Shown: positions 24,060 to 32,761 of the stretch, piece by piece
Numbering within the stretch: the stretch's first letter is position 1
Layout: each line of letters opens with the position of its first letter
Assembly (NCBI RefSeq): GCF_958453765.1
Contig: NZ_CAUDZA010000001.1
Span: 236,771-300,770, forward strand
DNA length: 64,000 nucleotides
Direction: 5' to 3'
DNA from: Phascolarctobacterium_A succinatutens_B
GTDB lineage: Bacteria > Bacillota > Negativicutes > Acidaminococcales > Acidaminococcaceae
Program-made: the position numbers and the translations under genes
The notes under the pieces: generated by a model
What the model was told of the DNA's origin: nothing
Databases searched by the model: none
Seen by the model: only the letters and a program-made list of their open reading frames with translations

Positions 24060-24278
24060 ATGAAAAAATATTTAATGAAAATCAAGGTTAATATGCTGAT
24101 TGTACTTATCATCAGCTTGCTCGGCGGCATGGCAGGCAGCTACTTCTTCAACAACCGCTGGTTAGGTCTGATTGTAGCAATTCCCCTGTGCGCTCTGTAT
24201 ATCTATCAGGTATATCAGGTGCAGGCCGATTACCGCGAGCAGCACACCAAAAAGAAGCACACTAACAAGTACAGATAA
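24060..24278 (+). CDS. Small two-helix membrane protein
   Basis: 72-aa protein. The ATG at 24060 follows GGGAGGAATATATA; a longer frame from 24003 lacks a ribosome site and overlaps gluQ. Two predicted TM helices (about 10-30 and 33-50) are joined by a short turn (NNRW), with a basic, Lys-rich tail (KKKHTNKYR). No family recognised. It is probably cotranscribed with gluQ and ends at a strong terminator. Confidence 0.65.
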   Translation: MKKYLMKIKVNMLIVLIISLLGGMAGSYFFNNRWLGLIVAIPLCALYIYQVYQVQADYREQHTKKKHTNKYR

Positions 24279-24294
24279 GCTAAGGCGTAAAAGC

Positions 24295-24353
24295 AAAACT
24301 GCCCTGAAGCAGCTTACGATATTTATCGTGGCTGCCTCAAGGCAGTTTTTTAT
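24295..24353. terminator. Bidirectional terminator
   Basis: AAAACTGCC (24295-24303) pairs with GGCAGTTTT near 24341, with an inner stem. A and T runs on both sides suit the converging genes. Confidence 0.82.
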
Positions 24354-24357
24354 TTTA

Positions 24358-24783
24358 TTACCATTTTTCCGGTACTTCCTGCAGCTTATCCATAACGAAC
24401 ATAATATAAGTAACATTACAGATCAGGTTGCCTGCATCATCCTTAATTTCCGAAACAATATTAATCGTAGACTGGCCTTTATGTACAATTCTGCTTGTAA
24501 CGCTCAGTGCGCCCAGTCCGCGCACATTGCTGATATAATCAATATTCATATTCAGCGTTGTACAGATTTTGCCGACAGAGGCACAGGTAATACCGGTTAC
24601 GCAATCTGCCAGCGCTGCCATGGCACCGCCATGCACGCCAAGCCAATGATTGGTATGAATATCAAAATCAATAGGCATCACCAAGGTTGCACCACCGCAG
24701 TGCACCTCCTTGATTTCGATTTTCAGGACATTCATAAATGCGTTGCTGCTCCACATTTTGCGGATAATTTCTTCCGGATTCAT
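24358..24783 (-). CDS. PaaI-type hotdog thioesterase
   Basis: 141-aa single hotdog domain acyl-CoA thioesterase-like protein. The signature NHWLGVHGGAMAALADCVTGI lies in the central helix, with the catalytic-type acidic residue in ALAD. The ATG at 24783 follows AAAGGTGG; the longer frame from 24801 overlaps it. It lies 33 bases downstream of the AEC gene and could be the tail of the malonate transcript. Substrate unknown. Confidence 0.82.
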   Translation of the reverse strand: MNPEEIIRKMWSSNAFMNVLKIEIKEVHCGGATLVMPIDFDIHTNHWLGVHGGAMAALADCVTGITCASVGKICTTLNMNIDYISNVRGLGALSVTSRIVHKGQSTINIVSEIKDDAGNLICNVTYIMFVMDKLQEVPEKW

Positions 24784-24816
24784 AAAAACGCCACCTTTCA
24801 ATTGTTATGTTAAAGC

Positions 24817-25773
24817 TTAAAAATACATATTAACCACAGTCATGTAAACAGGAATTACCAAAAGTCCGCCGATAATGGTGATAAACGAAAGCGCCGCCGC
24901 ATACCGGCTGTCGCCGCCATACTGCTTGCAGACTATAGCCATCTGTGTCATTGCCGGCATAGCAGCCTGCATAGCAAAAACCTTGACGGAAATCGGCGCT
25001 ACATTAATCAGCGGCACCAGGCACAACACGCACAGCGGGCAGACAATGAAACGGCCGAACAAACCGCCCCAAATATCTCTTTCAAAATTGAAATCACGCA
25101 AGTTGATTTTGCTTATCTCAATGCCGATAAATACCAAAGACAGCGGCGTTGTCAGATTGCCGACATACTGAAAGCCACGTGCCAAAAACCTCGGCAGCGG
25201 TATATTCAGCACTATAAGCAGAATTGCTGCCACAAATCCCATCAGCGGCGGTGACCACAGCTTTTTCAGCACCTGCATAGAAAAAATACCGCCGGCCTTG
25301 CCCTCAATATCCGCAACTATATTCTGCACACCCAACGTCCAGAAGAAGGTCAGGTTAACCATATAATACAGCATAACGGAGGGAATGCTTTCATCACCAA
25401 ACAGCGCCAGATTTACCGGTAAGCCGATAAACATGGTATTAGCTATAAAAAAGTTGGTAACAAAAACGCCGCGTCTTCCCTGACGTACATGCAGCAGCTT
25501 AGCTGCTGTTTTGCCGACAATCAGTGCCAAAAGCATAGAGCATACCGGCAGCAGCATATCAGGTGCCAGCTCGACAAGCTTTTCTGCCGTAAAGTTTTTC
25601 GTCAGACTGGTAATCATATACAGCGGCAGTGATACCGTTGTAACCAGCTTAGCAATCAAAGCACTGCTTTTATCATCAAACCAGCCTTTTTTACTGAGTA
25701 CATAACCGATACCGACTACAAAAACAATCGTAAAAATACCATCGAGAGCTTGTAAAACAAAATTTATCATCAT
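24817..25773 (-). CDS. AEC family permease, possible MdcF-like malonate transporter
   Basis: 318-aa membrane protein with about ten TM helices in the auxin efflux carrier family (ALDGIFTIVFVVGIGYVLSKKGWFDD; late QAAMPAMTQMAIVCKQYGGD). MdcF of Klebsiella belongs to this family and transports malonate. Position directly after mdcB suggests a carboxylate substrate. A hairpin separates the two genes, so expression may be reduced. MadLM already supplies malonate uptake here, so this may be a second importer or carry another organic acid. Confidence 0.75.
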   Translation of the reverse strand: MMINFVLQALDGIFTIVFVVGIGYVLSKKGWFDDKSSALIAKLVTTVSLPLYMITSLTKNFTAEKLVELAPDMLLPVCSMLLALIVGKTAAKLLHVRQGRRGVFVTNFFIANTMFIGLPVNLALFGDESIPSVMLYYMVNLTFFWTLGVQNIVADIEGKAGGIFSMQVLKKLWSPPLMGFVAAILLIVLNIPLPRFLARGFQYVGNLTTPLSLVFIGIEISKINLRDFNFERDIWGGLFGRFIVCPLCVLCLVPLINVAPISVKVFAMQAAMPAMTQMAIVCKQYGGDSRYAAALSFITIIGGLLVIPVYMTVVNMYF

Positions 25774-25798
25774 TATTCACCTTTTTCCAACGCACAAC

Positions 25799-25825
25799 AA
25801 GGTACGGCTGTCCCTACCGTACCTT
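25799..25825 (-). other. Intercistronic hairpin between mdcB and the AEC gene
   Basis: AAGGTACGG (25799-25807) pairs with CCGTACCTT (25817-25825). The downstream minus-strand run is GTTGTG rather than a clean U tract, so it is a weak terminator or an RNA-processing hairpin. Confidence 0.5.
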
Positions 25826-25905
25826 GCTATGCTAAATGGAGGAGTATTAGCATCTATGTGCTATGCATCTGTGTATGTCAAGGAATTGCCTGATATACCA
25901 TGTCC

Positions 25906-26856
25906 CTAAAATATATCCCGGGGAAATTCCTTATGTTCGAGTAAATATAAAGTAATAGTAACGGAAAGCAAATCTGCACTGCCTCCCGGACTAATGTGCC
26001 TTTGCAAAAAGTACCTCTCAGTCTCAGCTATAGCCATTCTGCCTTTTTCGGCGAAGACACTGCCAAGGCTCAGAATGTTTTTAGCAATTCTCTGCACTTC
26101 CAACAAAGTATCATAATCAGTGCGCCAGATAATGTTACTGTCCTCAACAACAGTCATCAAAGCTATCAATGCATGCACTAAAGCATCATTAATCGTCGCA
26201 CCTTTGTCAAAGGCATCTTCCAAAGCGGGCAGTCCATAGTTTACCACACTCGGGAAACCATTTTCAACCTCTCCGCGAATACCTGTAATACCATATTTAT
26301 AATATAGCTTTTCGCCTGCTGTCATTGCAGCATGGTCAAGATTCTTCAATTCCCTGGCTACTAAGCCTGCAGCCATTTCCTTAATCAGAGGCAGTAAAGC
26401 ATCTCTGCTCAGCCCCATATTCATAACATAGCCGCTTACAGCGCTCACTATGCCGCCGGCGAATAAAATTCCCCGCTGTGTATTCACTCCCTTAGTCACT
26501 CTCAAAAGCTCTGCCTCTGCGCCAACGCCGTAGCTGCGCAGCTTGCAGAAAAGCTCTGCCAAGGTTCCTCTATGTGCCTGTCCGATATCCTGCAAATCAT
26601 TGAACGCTTTGCTCAGAACAGCGGAGCTCATCATAAAGGTAAAAATACTCATATCCTTATGCGCACCATTGGATAATCTGGTTACCAGACCCGGTTTAGG
26701 ATGCGTAGATACTTCCAGCAATATTGCCTGCGTCAGATATTGACCGACCTTTTGCAAATCAGCATCGAAAGGAGAAAGTTTGCAGGTGTAATTATTTAAG
26801 TCCATTTTTATTTCGTCTTTGTCTACTCTCTGAAGTAAAAATTTTAGCTCACTCAT
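25906..26856 (-). CDS. mdcB: Triphosphoribosyl-dephospho-CoA synthase (CitG/MdcB family)
   Basis: Makes 2'-(5''-triphosphoribosyl)-3'-dephospho-CoA, precursor of the malonate decarboxylase ACP prosthetic group, from dephospho-CoA and ATP. Family blocks are EVSTHPKPGLVTRLSNGAHKDMSIFTFM near residue 50, and AGVN-like RVTKGVNTQRGILFAGGIVSAV. The C-terminal SPGGSADLLSVTITLYLLE is also conserved. The length is 316 aa; a later in-frame ATG at about 26802 is possible, but the first is preceded by AGGAATA. It corresponds to madG of Malonomonas by function. Confidence 0.92.
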   Translation of the reverse strand: MSELKFLLQRVDKDEIKMDLNNYTCKLSPFDADLQKVGQYLTQAILLEVSTHPKPGLVTRLSNGAHKDMSIFTFMMSSAVLSKAFNDLQDIGQAHRGTLAELFCKLRSYGVGAEAELLRVTKGVNTQRGILFAGGIVSAVSGYVMNMGLSRDALLPLIKEMAAGLVARELKNLDHAAMTAGEKLYYKYGITGIRGEVENGFPSVVNYGLPALEDAFDKGATINDALVHALIALMTVVEDSNIIWRTDYDTLLEVQRIAKNILSLGSVFAEKGRMAIAETERYFLQRHISPGGSADLLSVTITLYLLEHKEFPRDIF

Positions 26857-26911
26857 TATTCCTGCCTACTTTCTCCGTATCATATGCCTTGGAAAATTTT
26901 TAAACTGCAGC

Positions 26912-27679
26912 CTAACCCATAATAGCCTTAGTAGCTAAATACAGAATGGACGGGCACAGCAGACAACCGGTACCGGTATAGAAGGTTGCAGTCATTGCAC
27001 CATACGGAACCAGCTTAGCATCAACAGCAGCCAGACCGGCAGCAACGCCGGAGGAAGTACCCATCAGGCCACCATAAATCATAGCAGATTGCGGGTTGTC
27101 CAGACCAACCATGTTTTTAACAAACGGAGTAACAACCATAACGAGTACGGATTTTACAACGCCTGCTGCGATAGAAATCGCAATTACATCGGAAGAAGCG
27201 CCAAGAGCAGCACCGGTTACAGGGCCAACAACGAAGGTGCAAACGCCGGCGCCAACGGTTACCATGGAAACTACATCAGGATAGCCCATGAAGTATGCCA
27301 TAACAGCACCAACAACAAAGGAACTTAATACGCCCATCAGCAAGGAAACTACACCAACAACGCCGCACTTTTTGATTTCGCGCAGGTCAGCGCCGAAAGC
27401 AGTAGAAACGATAGCGAAGTCACGGAACATGCCGCCGCCCATCATGCCGACACCGGCAAACATGGGAATGGAAGCCAGGCCTTTGGAACCGCCGGTAGTA
27501 ATACCGCCGATATAAGCCAATACCAGACCTGCGAAGATTGCGATAGCACTGCCATGAACCTTACCTTTGGTCAGTCCGGAAAGCTTATAAGTAATTAAAG
27601 TAATGATACCGATCAGCATAAAGGAGAATACCAAACCATTTTTGGTACATACCTTCATAAACATTGCAGTAAAATCCAT
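26912..27679 (-). CDS. madM: Malonate transporter subunit MadM
   Basis: 255-aa hydrophobic subunit of the two-component MadLM malonate:Na+ symporter. The glycine-rich helices (GGITTGGSKGLASIPMFAGVGMMGGGMFRDFAIVSTAFG) match what I recall of MadM. It starts 1 base after the madL stop, implying coupled translation and stoichiometric assembly. It lies within the malonate operon. Confidence 0.9.
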   Translation of the reverse strand: MDFTAMFMKVCTKNGLVFSFMLIGIITLITYKLSGLTKGKVHGSAIAIFAGLVLAYIGGITTGGSKGLASIPMFAGVGMMGGGMFRDFAIVSTAFGADLREIKKCGVVGVVSLLMGVLSSFVVGAVMAYFMGYPDVVSMVTVGAGVCTFVVGPVTGAALGASSDVIAISIAAGVVKSVLVMVVTPFVKNMVGLDNPQSAMIYGGLMGTSSGVAAGLAAVDAKLVPYGAMTATFYTGTGCLLCPSILYLATKAIMG

Positions 27680-27680
27680 C

Positions 27681-28049
27681 TTACTTCACCTCTTTCTTGC
27701 CAAAAAGCTTGCCAATGATAGGAATCAAAGCAAAAGCTACGGCAACACCAACAACACCGCCGCCAATAGCCAAAGGACCACCCTTCAGAGCTGCTACAAC
27801 GTTCTGAATAGAGCTCATAGCAACAACGATAGGGATGTACATTGCAGACCAGAAAGCAATACCGCTCTGAGCTTTAGAATCAAGCCAGCCTTCGTCAATG
27901 CCCTTGTTGGATAACAAAATCAAAAACAGCATTGCGAAGCCTACACCGCCAACGTTAGCTTTTACACCAACCAGGCCACCGAATACGTCACCGAGGAAAA
28001 TGCCTACAATATAGCAGGCAGCCAATAAAGCTACACCATAAATTGCCAT
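27681..28049 (-). CDS. madL: Malonate transporter subunit MadL
   Basis: 122-aa membrane protein with about four helices, smaller partner of MadM. The N-terminal AIYGVALLAACYIVGIFLGD and the VGGVGFAMLFLIL segment are characteristic of MadL. GAGGTG lies before the ATG. Together with MadM it imports malonate, coupled in Malonomonas to Na+ or H+. Confidence 0.9.
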   Translation of the reverse strand: MAIYGVALLAACYIVGIFLGDVFGGLVGVKANVGGVGFAMLFLILLSNKGIDEGWLDSKAQSGIAFWSAMYIPIVVAMSSIQNVVAALKGGPLAIGGGVVGVAVAFALIPIIGKLFGKKEVK

Positions 28050-28138
28050 TATTTTTCACCTCATAGTACAATTTTTTATTATCGCCGCCCTCAAACAGCC
28101 GAGGGCGACGAAACAACTAAGGGTTAAACCGTTAAAAA

Positions 28139-28348
28139 TTATTCAACGATAGCAACAACTTGACCGGCACTTACGCGGTCACCGGGTTGTACTTTGTACT
28201 CTTTTACTACGCCTGCTACCGGAGAAGGTACCAGTTGTTTCATTTTCATTGCTTCCATAACGATCAGTACGTCACGAACTGCAACAGTGTCACCAACTTG
28301 TTTTTCAAAACGAACGATTTTACCGGGTACGCGAGATTTAATTTCCAT
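28139..28348 (-). CDS. madF: Biotin carboxyl carrier protein MadF, second copy
   Basis: 69-aa biotinyl domain, with the biotinylated lysine (residue 35) in EAMKMKQ. It carries the carboxyl group from the carboxytransferase (MadCD) to the membrane decarboxylase MadB. The protein is identical to that of 28441-28650; the genes differ at five positions, all synonymous third bases, in 210. Freestanding domain, lacking the long Ala/Pro linker of fused carriers. Confidence 0.95.
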   Translation of the reverse strand: MEIKSRVPGKIVRFEKQVGDTVAVRDVLIVMEAMKMKQLVPSPVAGVVKEYKVQPGDRVSAGQVVAIVE

Positions 28349-28440
28349 GATTCATTTCTCCTTAAATTTAAATTGTTTTATGCCAAATCACGGTGAAAGG
28401 CGTAAAAGCGGCCTTGCACACGATTATCTGTATAGCAGAA

Positions 28441-28650
28441 TTATTCAACGATAGCAACAACTTGACCAGCGCTTACACGGTCGCCGGGTTGTACTTTGTA
28501 CTCTTTTACTACGCCTGCTACCGGAGAAGGTACCAGTTGTTTCATTTTCATTGCTTCCATAACGATCAGTACGTCACGAACTGCAACAGTGTCACCAACT
28601 TGTTTTTCAAAACGAACGATTTTACCAGGTACGCGAGATTTAATTTCCAT
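28441..28650 (-). CDS. madF: Biotin carboxyl carrier protein MadF, first copy
   Basis: Upstream member of the tandem pair: same 69-residue protein with the biotin lysine in EAMKMKQ. It follows mdcG by 81 bases and precedes the second copy by 92. Each copy has its own ribosome site (GGAG type), so duplication probably raises carrier dosage rather than creating a new function. Confidence 0.95.
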   Translation of the reverse strand: MEIKSRVPGKIVRFEKQVGDTVAVRDVLIVMEAMKMKQLVPSPVAGVVKEYKVQPGDRVSAGQVVAIVE

Positions 28651-28731
28651 GATTTTCTTACTCCTTTAATCTTTAAAATTAGGGGATTGTTTCCCCATTG
28701 TAACTTTATTAAAAAGCTTATTTTAGTCTTT

Positions 28732-29439
28732 TTAAGCCTGACAGCTGCAAAGACTTTCAGATTTCAAATATTGCATGACATCCTTACGATTAAGCAAGGA
28801 GACATCTTCTAAACTTTTACCAAGTACAGTCTGAGTTTCCATAAACATTTCAGCAAGCTTGACACCGTAGCCATTGGGCAAATCAAGCTCAAAATCCATA
28901 TTAATGTCATTACAGCAGGCCTGTGCTGCGCGGTAAAACTGCAGCAGACGGTTATAACCCGCCGGTTTGACTATTAAATCGATATCTGAGTTTTCATCTG
29001 TATACGGCAGTCCTGTTATCAGCTCCAGGGCAGCAGAACCAAGTACGCCAATCTGCAGGTCGAATACGTCAGCCAATTCATATAGCTGGCGCACTATCTG
29101 CATGCAACGGTTGCGCGTTGTAAAGGCAAACGCCCTGCGTGTCAGAACCTCATAAGGTGTCATAATCGTAACTATATCATCAGCAGCAGTAAAAGCACCT
29201 ATGCGGATACGGTTTCCGCCTATACGTTTATGATGGACAAAGCCAATGGCAATTCCCTCTGTATTGTCCGCATCATTACGACGCACAAAACCGGGTATAT
29301 CCACGCTTCCCTGTAAAACCTCTTCTGCAAGGTTCTTACTTTCGCCATCATAGCGCGGGGAAATATCGCTCCAGATTTTGTCTTTTCCCTGCTTCGATAT
29401 AAATACCAGATTATGTCTTTTTAATTGCGTTTTGTCCAT
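28732..29439 (-). CDS. mdcG: Phosphoribosyl-dephospho-CoA transferase MdcG (MadK)
   Basis: Transfers the prosthetic group made by MdcB onto the serine of the malonate decarboxylase ACP (MadE). It contains the nucleotidyltransferase-type motif GSAALELITGLPYTDENSDIDL near residue 135, and the conserved NGYGVKLAEM block. The length of 235 aa is slightly above Klebsiella MdcG. Its start overlaps the end of madH by 19 bases. Confidence 0.9.
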   Translation of the reverse strand: MDKTQLKRHNLVFISKQGKDKIWSDISPRYDGESKNLAEEVLQGSVDIPGFVRRNDADNTEGIAIGFVHHKRIGGNRIRIGAFTAADDIVTIMTPYEVLTRRAFAFTTRNRCMQIVRQLYELADVFDLQIGVLGSAALELITGLPYTDENSDIDLIVKPAGYNRLLQFYRAAQACCNDINMDFELDLPNGYGVKLAEMFMETQTVLGKSLEDVSLLNRKDVMQYLKSESLCSCQA

Positions 29440-30524
29440 GTCGGGTCCGCCTTCGCTTTCTGTTGATAATCGAGCTGTGCCTGTACCAAATCATCAAAGA
29501 ATCTGGTCTTTGCCGATCCCTCGATTATAATGCCTTGCTGCTTGCCGGCTGTAATGTAATCAGGTATCAGTTCCAGTACAGTGTGCTCGGCACCTGTAAC
29601 TACATCCGGACTAATCTTGACTACACGGCCCTTAATGCGCAATATCGACCTTGCTACACGGCCTAAGGTAACAGTAGAAGTAAGTGTTGTAGCCTTTACA
29701 ATCACTTCATATTCAGGATAAGTCCGTTCACGTCGGTAGGTAATTACCTTACCATTACGGTTACATACGTGACCGCTTTCGGAAACTGGGAAGCTGTCAC
29801 CCATAGGTAAACCGCCTACGACCAGTTCATACATATCCTGCCCGCCGTTATCAGGCAGCTTTACAAGCTCTATATCATCACGCACCGGCACTCCGTCCAT
29901 GCACAGCCAGCCAAATTCCTGGCAGCCATACAAGTCATGGACCTCCGCATTCAGAACCTCCTGCGCTATCGGCAGCAGTTCCAAATCCAAAGGCGTACCA
30001 GCAGTAAGCAAAACAATATCTTTTGGCAGCTCATCTGCAACACCCATATGCTTAGCATCTTCCAAGGAAGCTCTGATAAAAGAAGATTCACCTACAACAG
30101 CCTTCGGCTGGAATTCATAAAGCGCTGCCAAAAAAGCATCTCTGCTGGACCGCACTAAAAATTCCCATTGCAGGCCATATTTTTTAAAGGCTTCACCACT
30201 GAAAACATTTACCAGAGGAGGATAAGTAACCAGAACCTTATCCCCTGCTTTAAGACCTGCCCGCTCCAGAACCGTAAAGGAAGCCTTCACGCGTGCAGGC
30301 AGTTCAGCAAAAGTAATGCCGACAATATTTTGAAAAGCAGATGAACCTGTAGTAAAAGTAAGATAAGCAAGATTAAGGGGAGTATGAACCTCTTCTATCG
30401 TATGAGCGGCGGTCGGTCCCGCAATGCCTTTGTCAGCTAATGTCTTGCGCGGCATCTCTGCAAATGTAGGTGCAGAACCAAAGTCCTTAACCATCGATGC
30501 TATTTCAGCCAGAATTCCTTTCAT
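29421..30524 (-). CDS. madH: Acetate:acyl-carrier-protein ligase MadH
   Basis: Predicted ATP-dependent activation of the ACP thiol by acetate, giving the acetyl-ACP that MadA needs to start turnover. The protein belongs to the adenylate-forming family: the TFTTGSSAFQ phosphate-binding segment near residue 56, a YGCQEFGW motif near residue 195, and a GRV/KISPD hinge-like region. At 367 aa it is short for the superfamily. Identification as MadH rests on its place between madD and mdcG, the order I recall from Malonomonas rubra. Confidence 0.82.
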   Translation of the reverse strand: MKGILAEIASMVKDFGSAPTFAEMPRKTLADKGIAGPTAAHTIEEVHTPLNLAYLTFTTGSSAFQNIVGITFAELPARVKASFTVLERAGLKAGDKVLVTYPPLVNVFSGEAFKKYGLQWEFLVRSSRDAFLAALYEFQPKAVVGESSFIRASLEDAKHMGVADELPKDIVLLTAGTPLDLELLPIAQEVLNAEVHDLYGCQEFGWLCMDGVPVRDDIELVKLPDNGGQDMYELVVGGLPMGDSFPVSESGHVCNRNGKVITYRRERTYPEYEVIVKATTLTSTVTLGRVARSILRIKGRVVKISPDVVTGAEHTVLELIPDYITAGKQQGIIIEGSAKTRFFDDLVQAQLDYQQKAKADPTWTKRN

Positions 30525-30548
30525 ACTACCCCTTCTTTCTACCTATAA

Positions 30549-31439
30549 TTATGCGTTGATATATTTATCAGCAACAGCAGCGAACTCTTCGTTCATTTTA
30601 GCCATAGCTTTCAGACGATTTACACGGCCACCGCGTTCGTTGCCGTCCAGACCACGGCCCCAAGGACCGAGCTGCTCATATTTGCCGGCAGCTTTAAGCT
30701 CCTGTACTTCTTTAACATGCTTTGCAACAACGTCGCGCATGTCTTCAACCTTGTGGACGATTTCTTTTACGCCGCCCAGGTTGTAGAAGAAGTTAACGCC
30801 AGGTGCGAATACCGGGTTAACCTTTGCCAGCTCTTCCAGACGCTCAATATCCATCTTAGTGATACGGGAGATAGAGGTCAGAGGCATTACGTGAATCATA
30901 GTGCCGAATTCCGGAGAAAGAGCCAGGATTTCGTCAGCCTGCAGGCCATGGCACAGGAATGCGCCGGAGATTGCACGGCCGATTACCATTGCTACGATAG
31001 GATGACCGGATTTGCGTGCTTCAGCCAATGCCAGCTGGTAACCGCCGGTAGATTTGTTCATGCCGGCAATTTCTTCCATTTTGCCGGGGCCGTTGCCCGG
31101 GGTGTCTACGATCAGAACAATCGGGCGTTTTTCAGCTTCCGGTTTATCTTTATCAGCTTCCATAGTACGGTATACTGCGGTAGCCATCTTATAGCCTTCT
31201 TCCAGACCGATTACGCCGCCGAATACAACCGGGAAGCGGTCATTGAACGCATATGCATCGTTTGCGATTACAGTTACAGTTTCATCTTTCAGCTTAGCGG
31301 TACCAACTACAGCGCCCGGGCCATAATCAGGGTCGAACTCAGCAGTGCCGATTTTGTTTTCATCGAAGGAGCCTGCGTCAACAATCATTTCAATTGCGTC
31401 ACGGCCACGGCCAATCATAGTGTTTTCCATTTCATCCAT
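30549..31439 (-). CDS. madD: Malonate decarboxylase carboxytransferase gamma subunit (MadD/MdcE)
   Basis: 296-aa crotonase-fold carboxyltransferase half that, with MadC, moves the carboxyl group of malonyl-ACP to biotin. Blocks include VIANDAYAFNDRFPVVFGGVIGLEEGYKMA, the oxyanion region DTPGNGPGKMEEIAGMNKSTGGYQLALAEAR, and VIGRAISGAFLCHGLQADEILALS. GGAGG precedes the ATG. It lies 19 bases after madC. Confidence 0.93.
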   Translation of the reverse strand: MDEMENTMIGRGRDAIEMIVDAGSFDENKIGTAEFDPDYGPGAVVGTAKLKDETVTVIANDAYAFNDRFPVVFGGVIGLEEGYKMATAVYRTMEADKDKPEAEKRPIVLIVDTPGNGPGKMEEIAGMNKSTGGYQLALAEARKSGHPIVAMVIGRAISGAFLCHGLQADEILALSPEFGTMIHVMPLTSISRITKMDIERLEELAKVNPVFAPGVNFFYNLGGVKEIVHKVEDMRDVVAKHVKEVQELKAAGKYEQLGPWGRGLDGNERGGRVNRLKAMAKMNEEFAAVADKYINA

Positions 31440-31458
31440 GTTTCTTTACCTCCTTCTC

Positions 31459-32418
31459 TTATGCACGCGGTCTGCGTTTAGCAACTTTCAGGAATTCTTC
31501 GGTAGTCATTTCCGGAAGTTCAGCAGGGTTTTCGTTACCATAGTATTTCCACAGGTCCATGGAATCCTTAGGCTGCATTTCAGCTACCAGCTTAACCAGA
31601 CCTTGTTGTTCCTGAACCAGCTCCAGAGAGCCGATGCGGCGCATTTTTTCGATAGCCTCCATAGAGAGGTCAGCAACCTCAGCCAGAGCAGCTTTGAAAT
31701 CGCCGACGGTGTCTTCAACCAGATAGTTGCAGTCACCGATGATGTATTTATGTTTAGCACCGGTAGTACGATATACCAGAGCTTTGTTGGAAGCGTCGAA
31801 TTCGTCCTTGCCCATTTCCTGCTCAATTACTTCAGGACCGGTCAGACCGATACGGCCTTCTTCGTTCATAACGATAACGTCGGTAGCAGCAGCTACGAAG
31901 CCCATACCGCCGAAGCAGCCAACCTTGGAGCCTACAACTGCAACAATCGGCAGAATGCGGCGGCAATCCTGAATTGCGTCCATAACCTCAGCATGAGCCA
32001 GCAGGCCGGCATTTGCTTCGTGCAGACGAACACCGCCAGTTTCAAAGGAGATAGCAACCAGAGGACGACGAGCGTCATAGTCATCAGCATGAGCAGCTTT
32101 GATGTCTTTAGCTGCTTTCAGAGCCAGGCGCAGGGTGTTAACCATTTTCGCACCGTTAACTTCGCCGATAGCACCGCCGATGAATTTGCCTTCCATAGAA
32201 ACTACGAATACAGGGTGCTTGCCAATCAGGCCAACACCGGTTACGGTGCCGTCATCAAACTCTACTGCAGTACCGAGTACCGGCAGATGCGGACTTTCAA
32301 AGCGATCATGAGGTCCGAGCAGTTCGGTAAAGGTGCCTTTGTCGCACAGACCTACAGCACGTTCACGGGCATTAGCATCAAAGAAGCTGCTTTTTTCCAA
32401 TTCATTCCAGTTTTTCAT
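31459..32418 (-). CDS. madC: Malonate decarboxylase carboxytransferase beta subunit (MadC/MdcD)
   Basis: 319-aa partner of MadD. It has a crotonase-fold core with FVVSMEGKFIGGAIGEVNGAKMV, RRPLVAISFETGGVRLHEANAGLLAHAEVMDAI and GSKVGCFGGMGFVAAATDVIVMNEEGRIGLTGPEVIE. The C-terminal part resembles acetyl-CoA carboxylase beta. It starts 1 base after the ACP gene, as expected for equimolar subunits. Confidence 0.93.
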   Translation of the reverse strand: MKNWNELEKSSFFDANARERAVGLCDKGTFTELLGPHDRFESPHLPVLGTAVEFDDGTVTGVGLIGKHPVFVVSMEGKFIGGAIGEVNGAKMVNTLRLALKAAKDIKAAHADDYDARRPLVAISFETGGVRLHEANAGLLAHAEVMDAIQDCRRILPIVAVVGSKVGCFGGMGFVAAATDVIVMNEEGRIGLTGPEVIEQEMGKDEFDASNKALVYRTTGAKHKYIIGDCNYLVEDTVGDFKAALAEVADLSMEAIEKMRRIGSLELVQEQQGLVKLVAEMQPKDSMDLWKYYGNENPAELPEMTTEEFLKVAKRRPRA

Positions 32419-32419
32419 C

Positions 32420-32746
32420 TTATTCAGCCTCCTTTGCGGTTGCTTCTGCCAGAGCCTGGCGCAATCTCATGTATACTACGATAGGAGTAGCATTATCGTC
32501 GTTGATTTCAATAACGATGTTGCCTACGCCGGTATCGTTAACGAATTTACCCAGCATTTTTTCCCAAACAGCATCAAAGCCAACTACAGGAGTGCAAACT
32601 TTAGCCTGAACTTTGCCACCGAGGTCTTTTTTGGTAAACATAACTTCCAGGTCACCAGAGCCGGTTACGCCCATATGGGACCATTCCGGGTTAATGGTTT
32701 GGGTATTTTCAGATTCAAACTCAAATTCCAGATTTTGTAATGCCAT
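32420..32746 (-). CDS. madE: Malonate decarboxylase acyl carrier protein (MadE/MdcC)
   Basis: 108-aa carrier. The prosthetic group 2'-(5''-phosphoribosyl)-3'-dephospho-CoA is attached to the serine in GSGDLEVM (Ser30), the delta-subunit motif. It cycles between acetyl- and malonyl-thioester forms. GGAGG lies before the ATG. It follows madA by 15 bases. Confidence 0.94.
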   Translation of the reverse strand: MALQNLEFEFESENTQTINPEWSHMGVTGSGDLEVMFTKKDLGGKVQAKVCTPVVGFDAVWEKMLGKFVNDTGVGNIVIEINDDNATPIVVYMRLRQALAEATAKEAE

Positions 32747-32761
32747 TTTAAGCTCCTCCTA

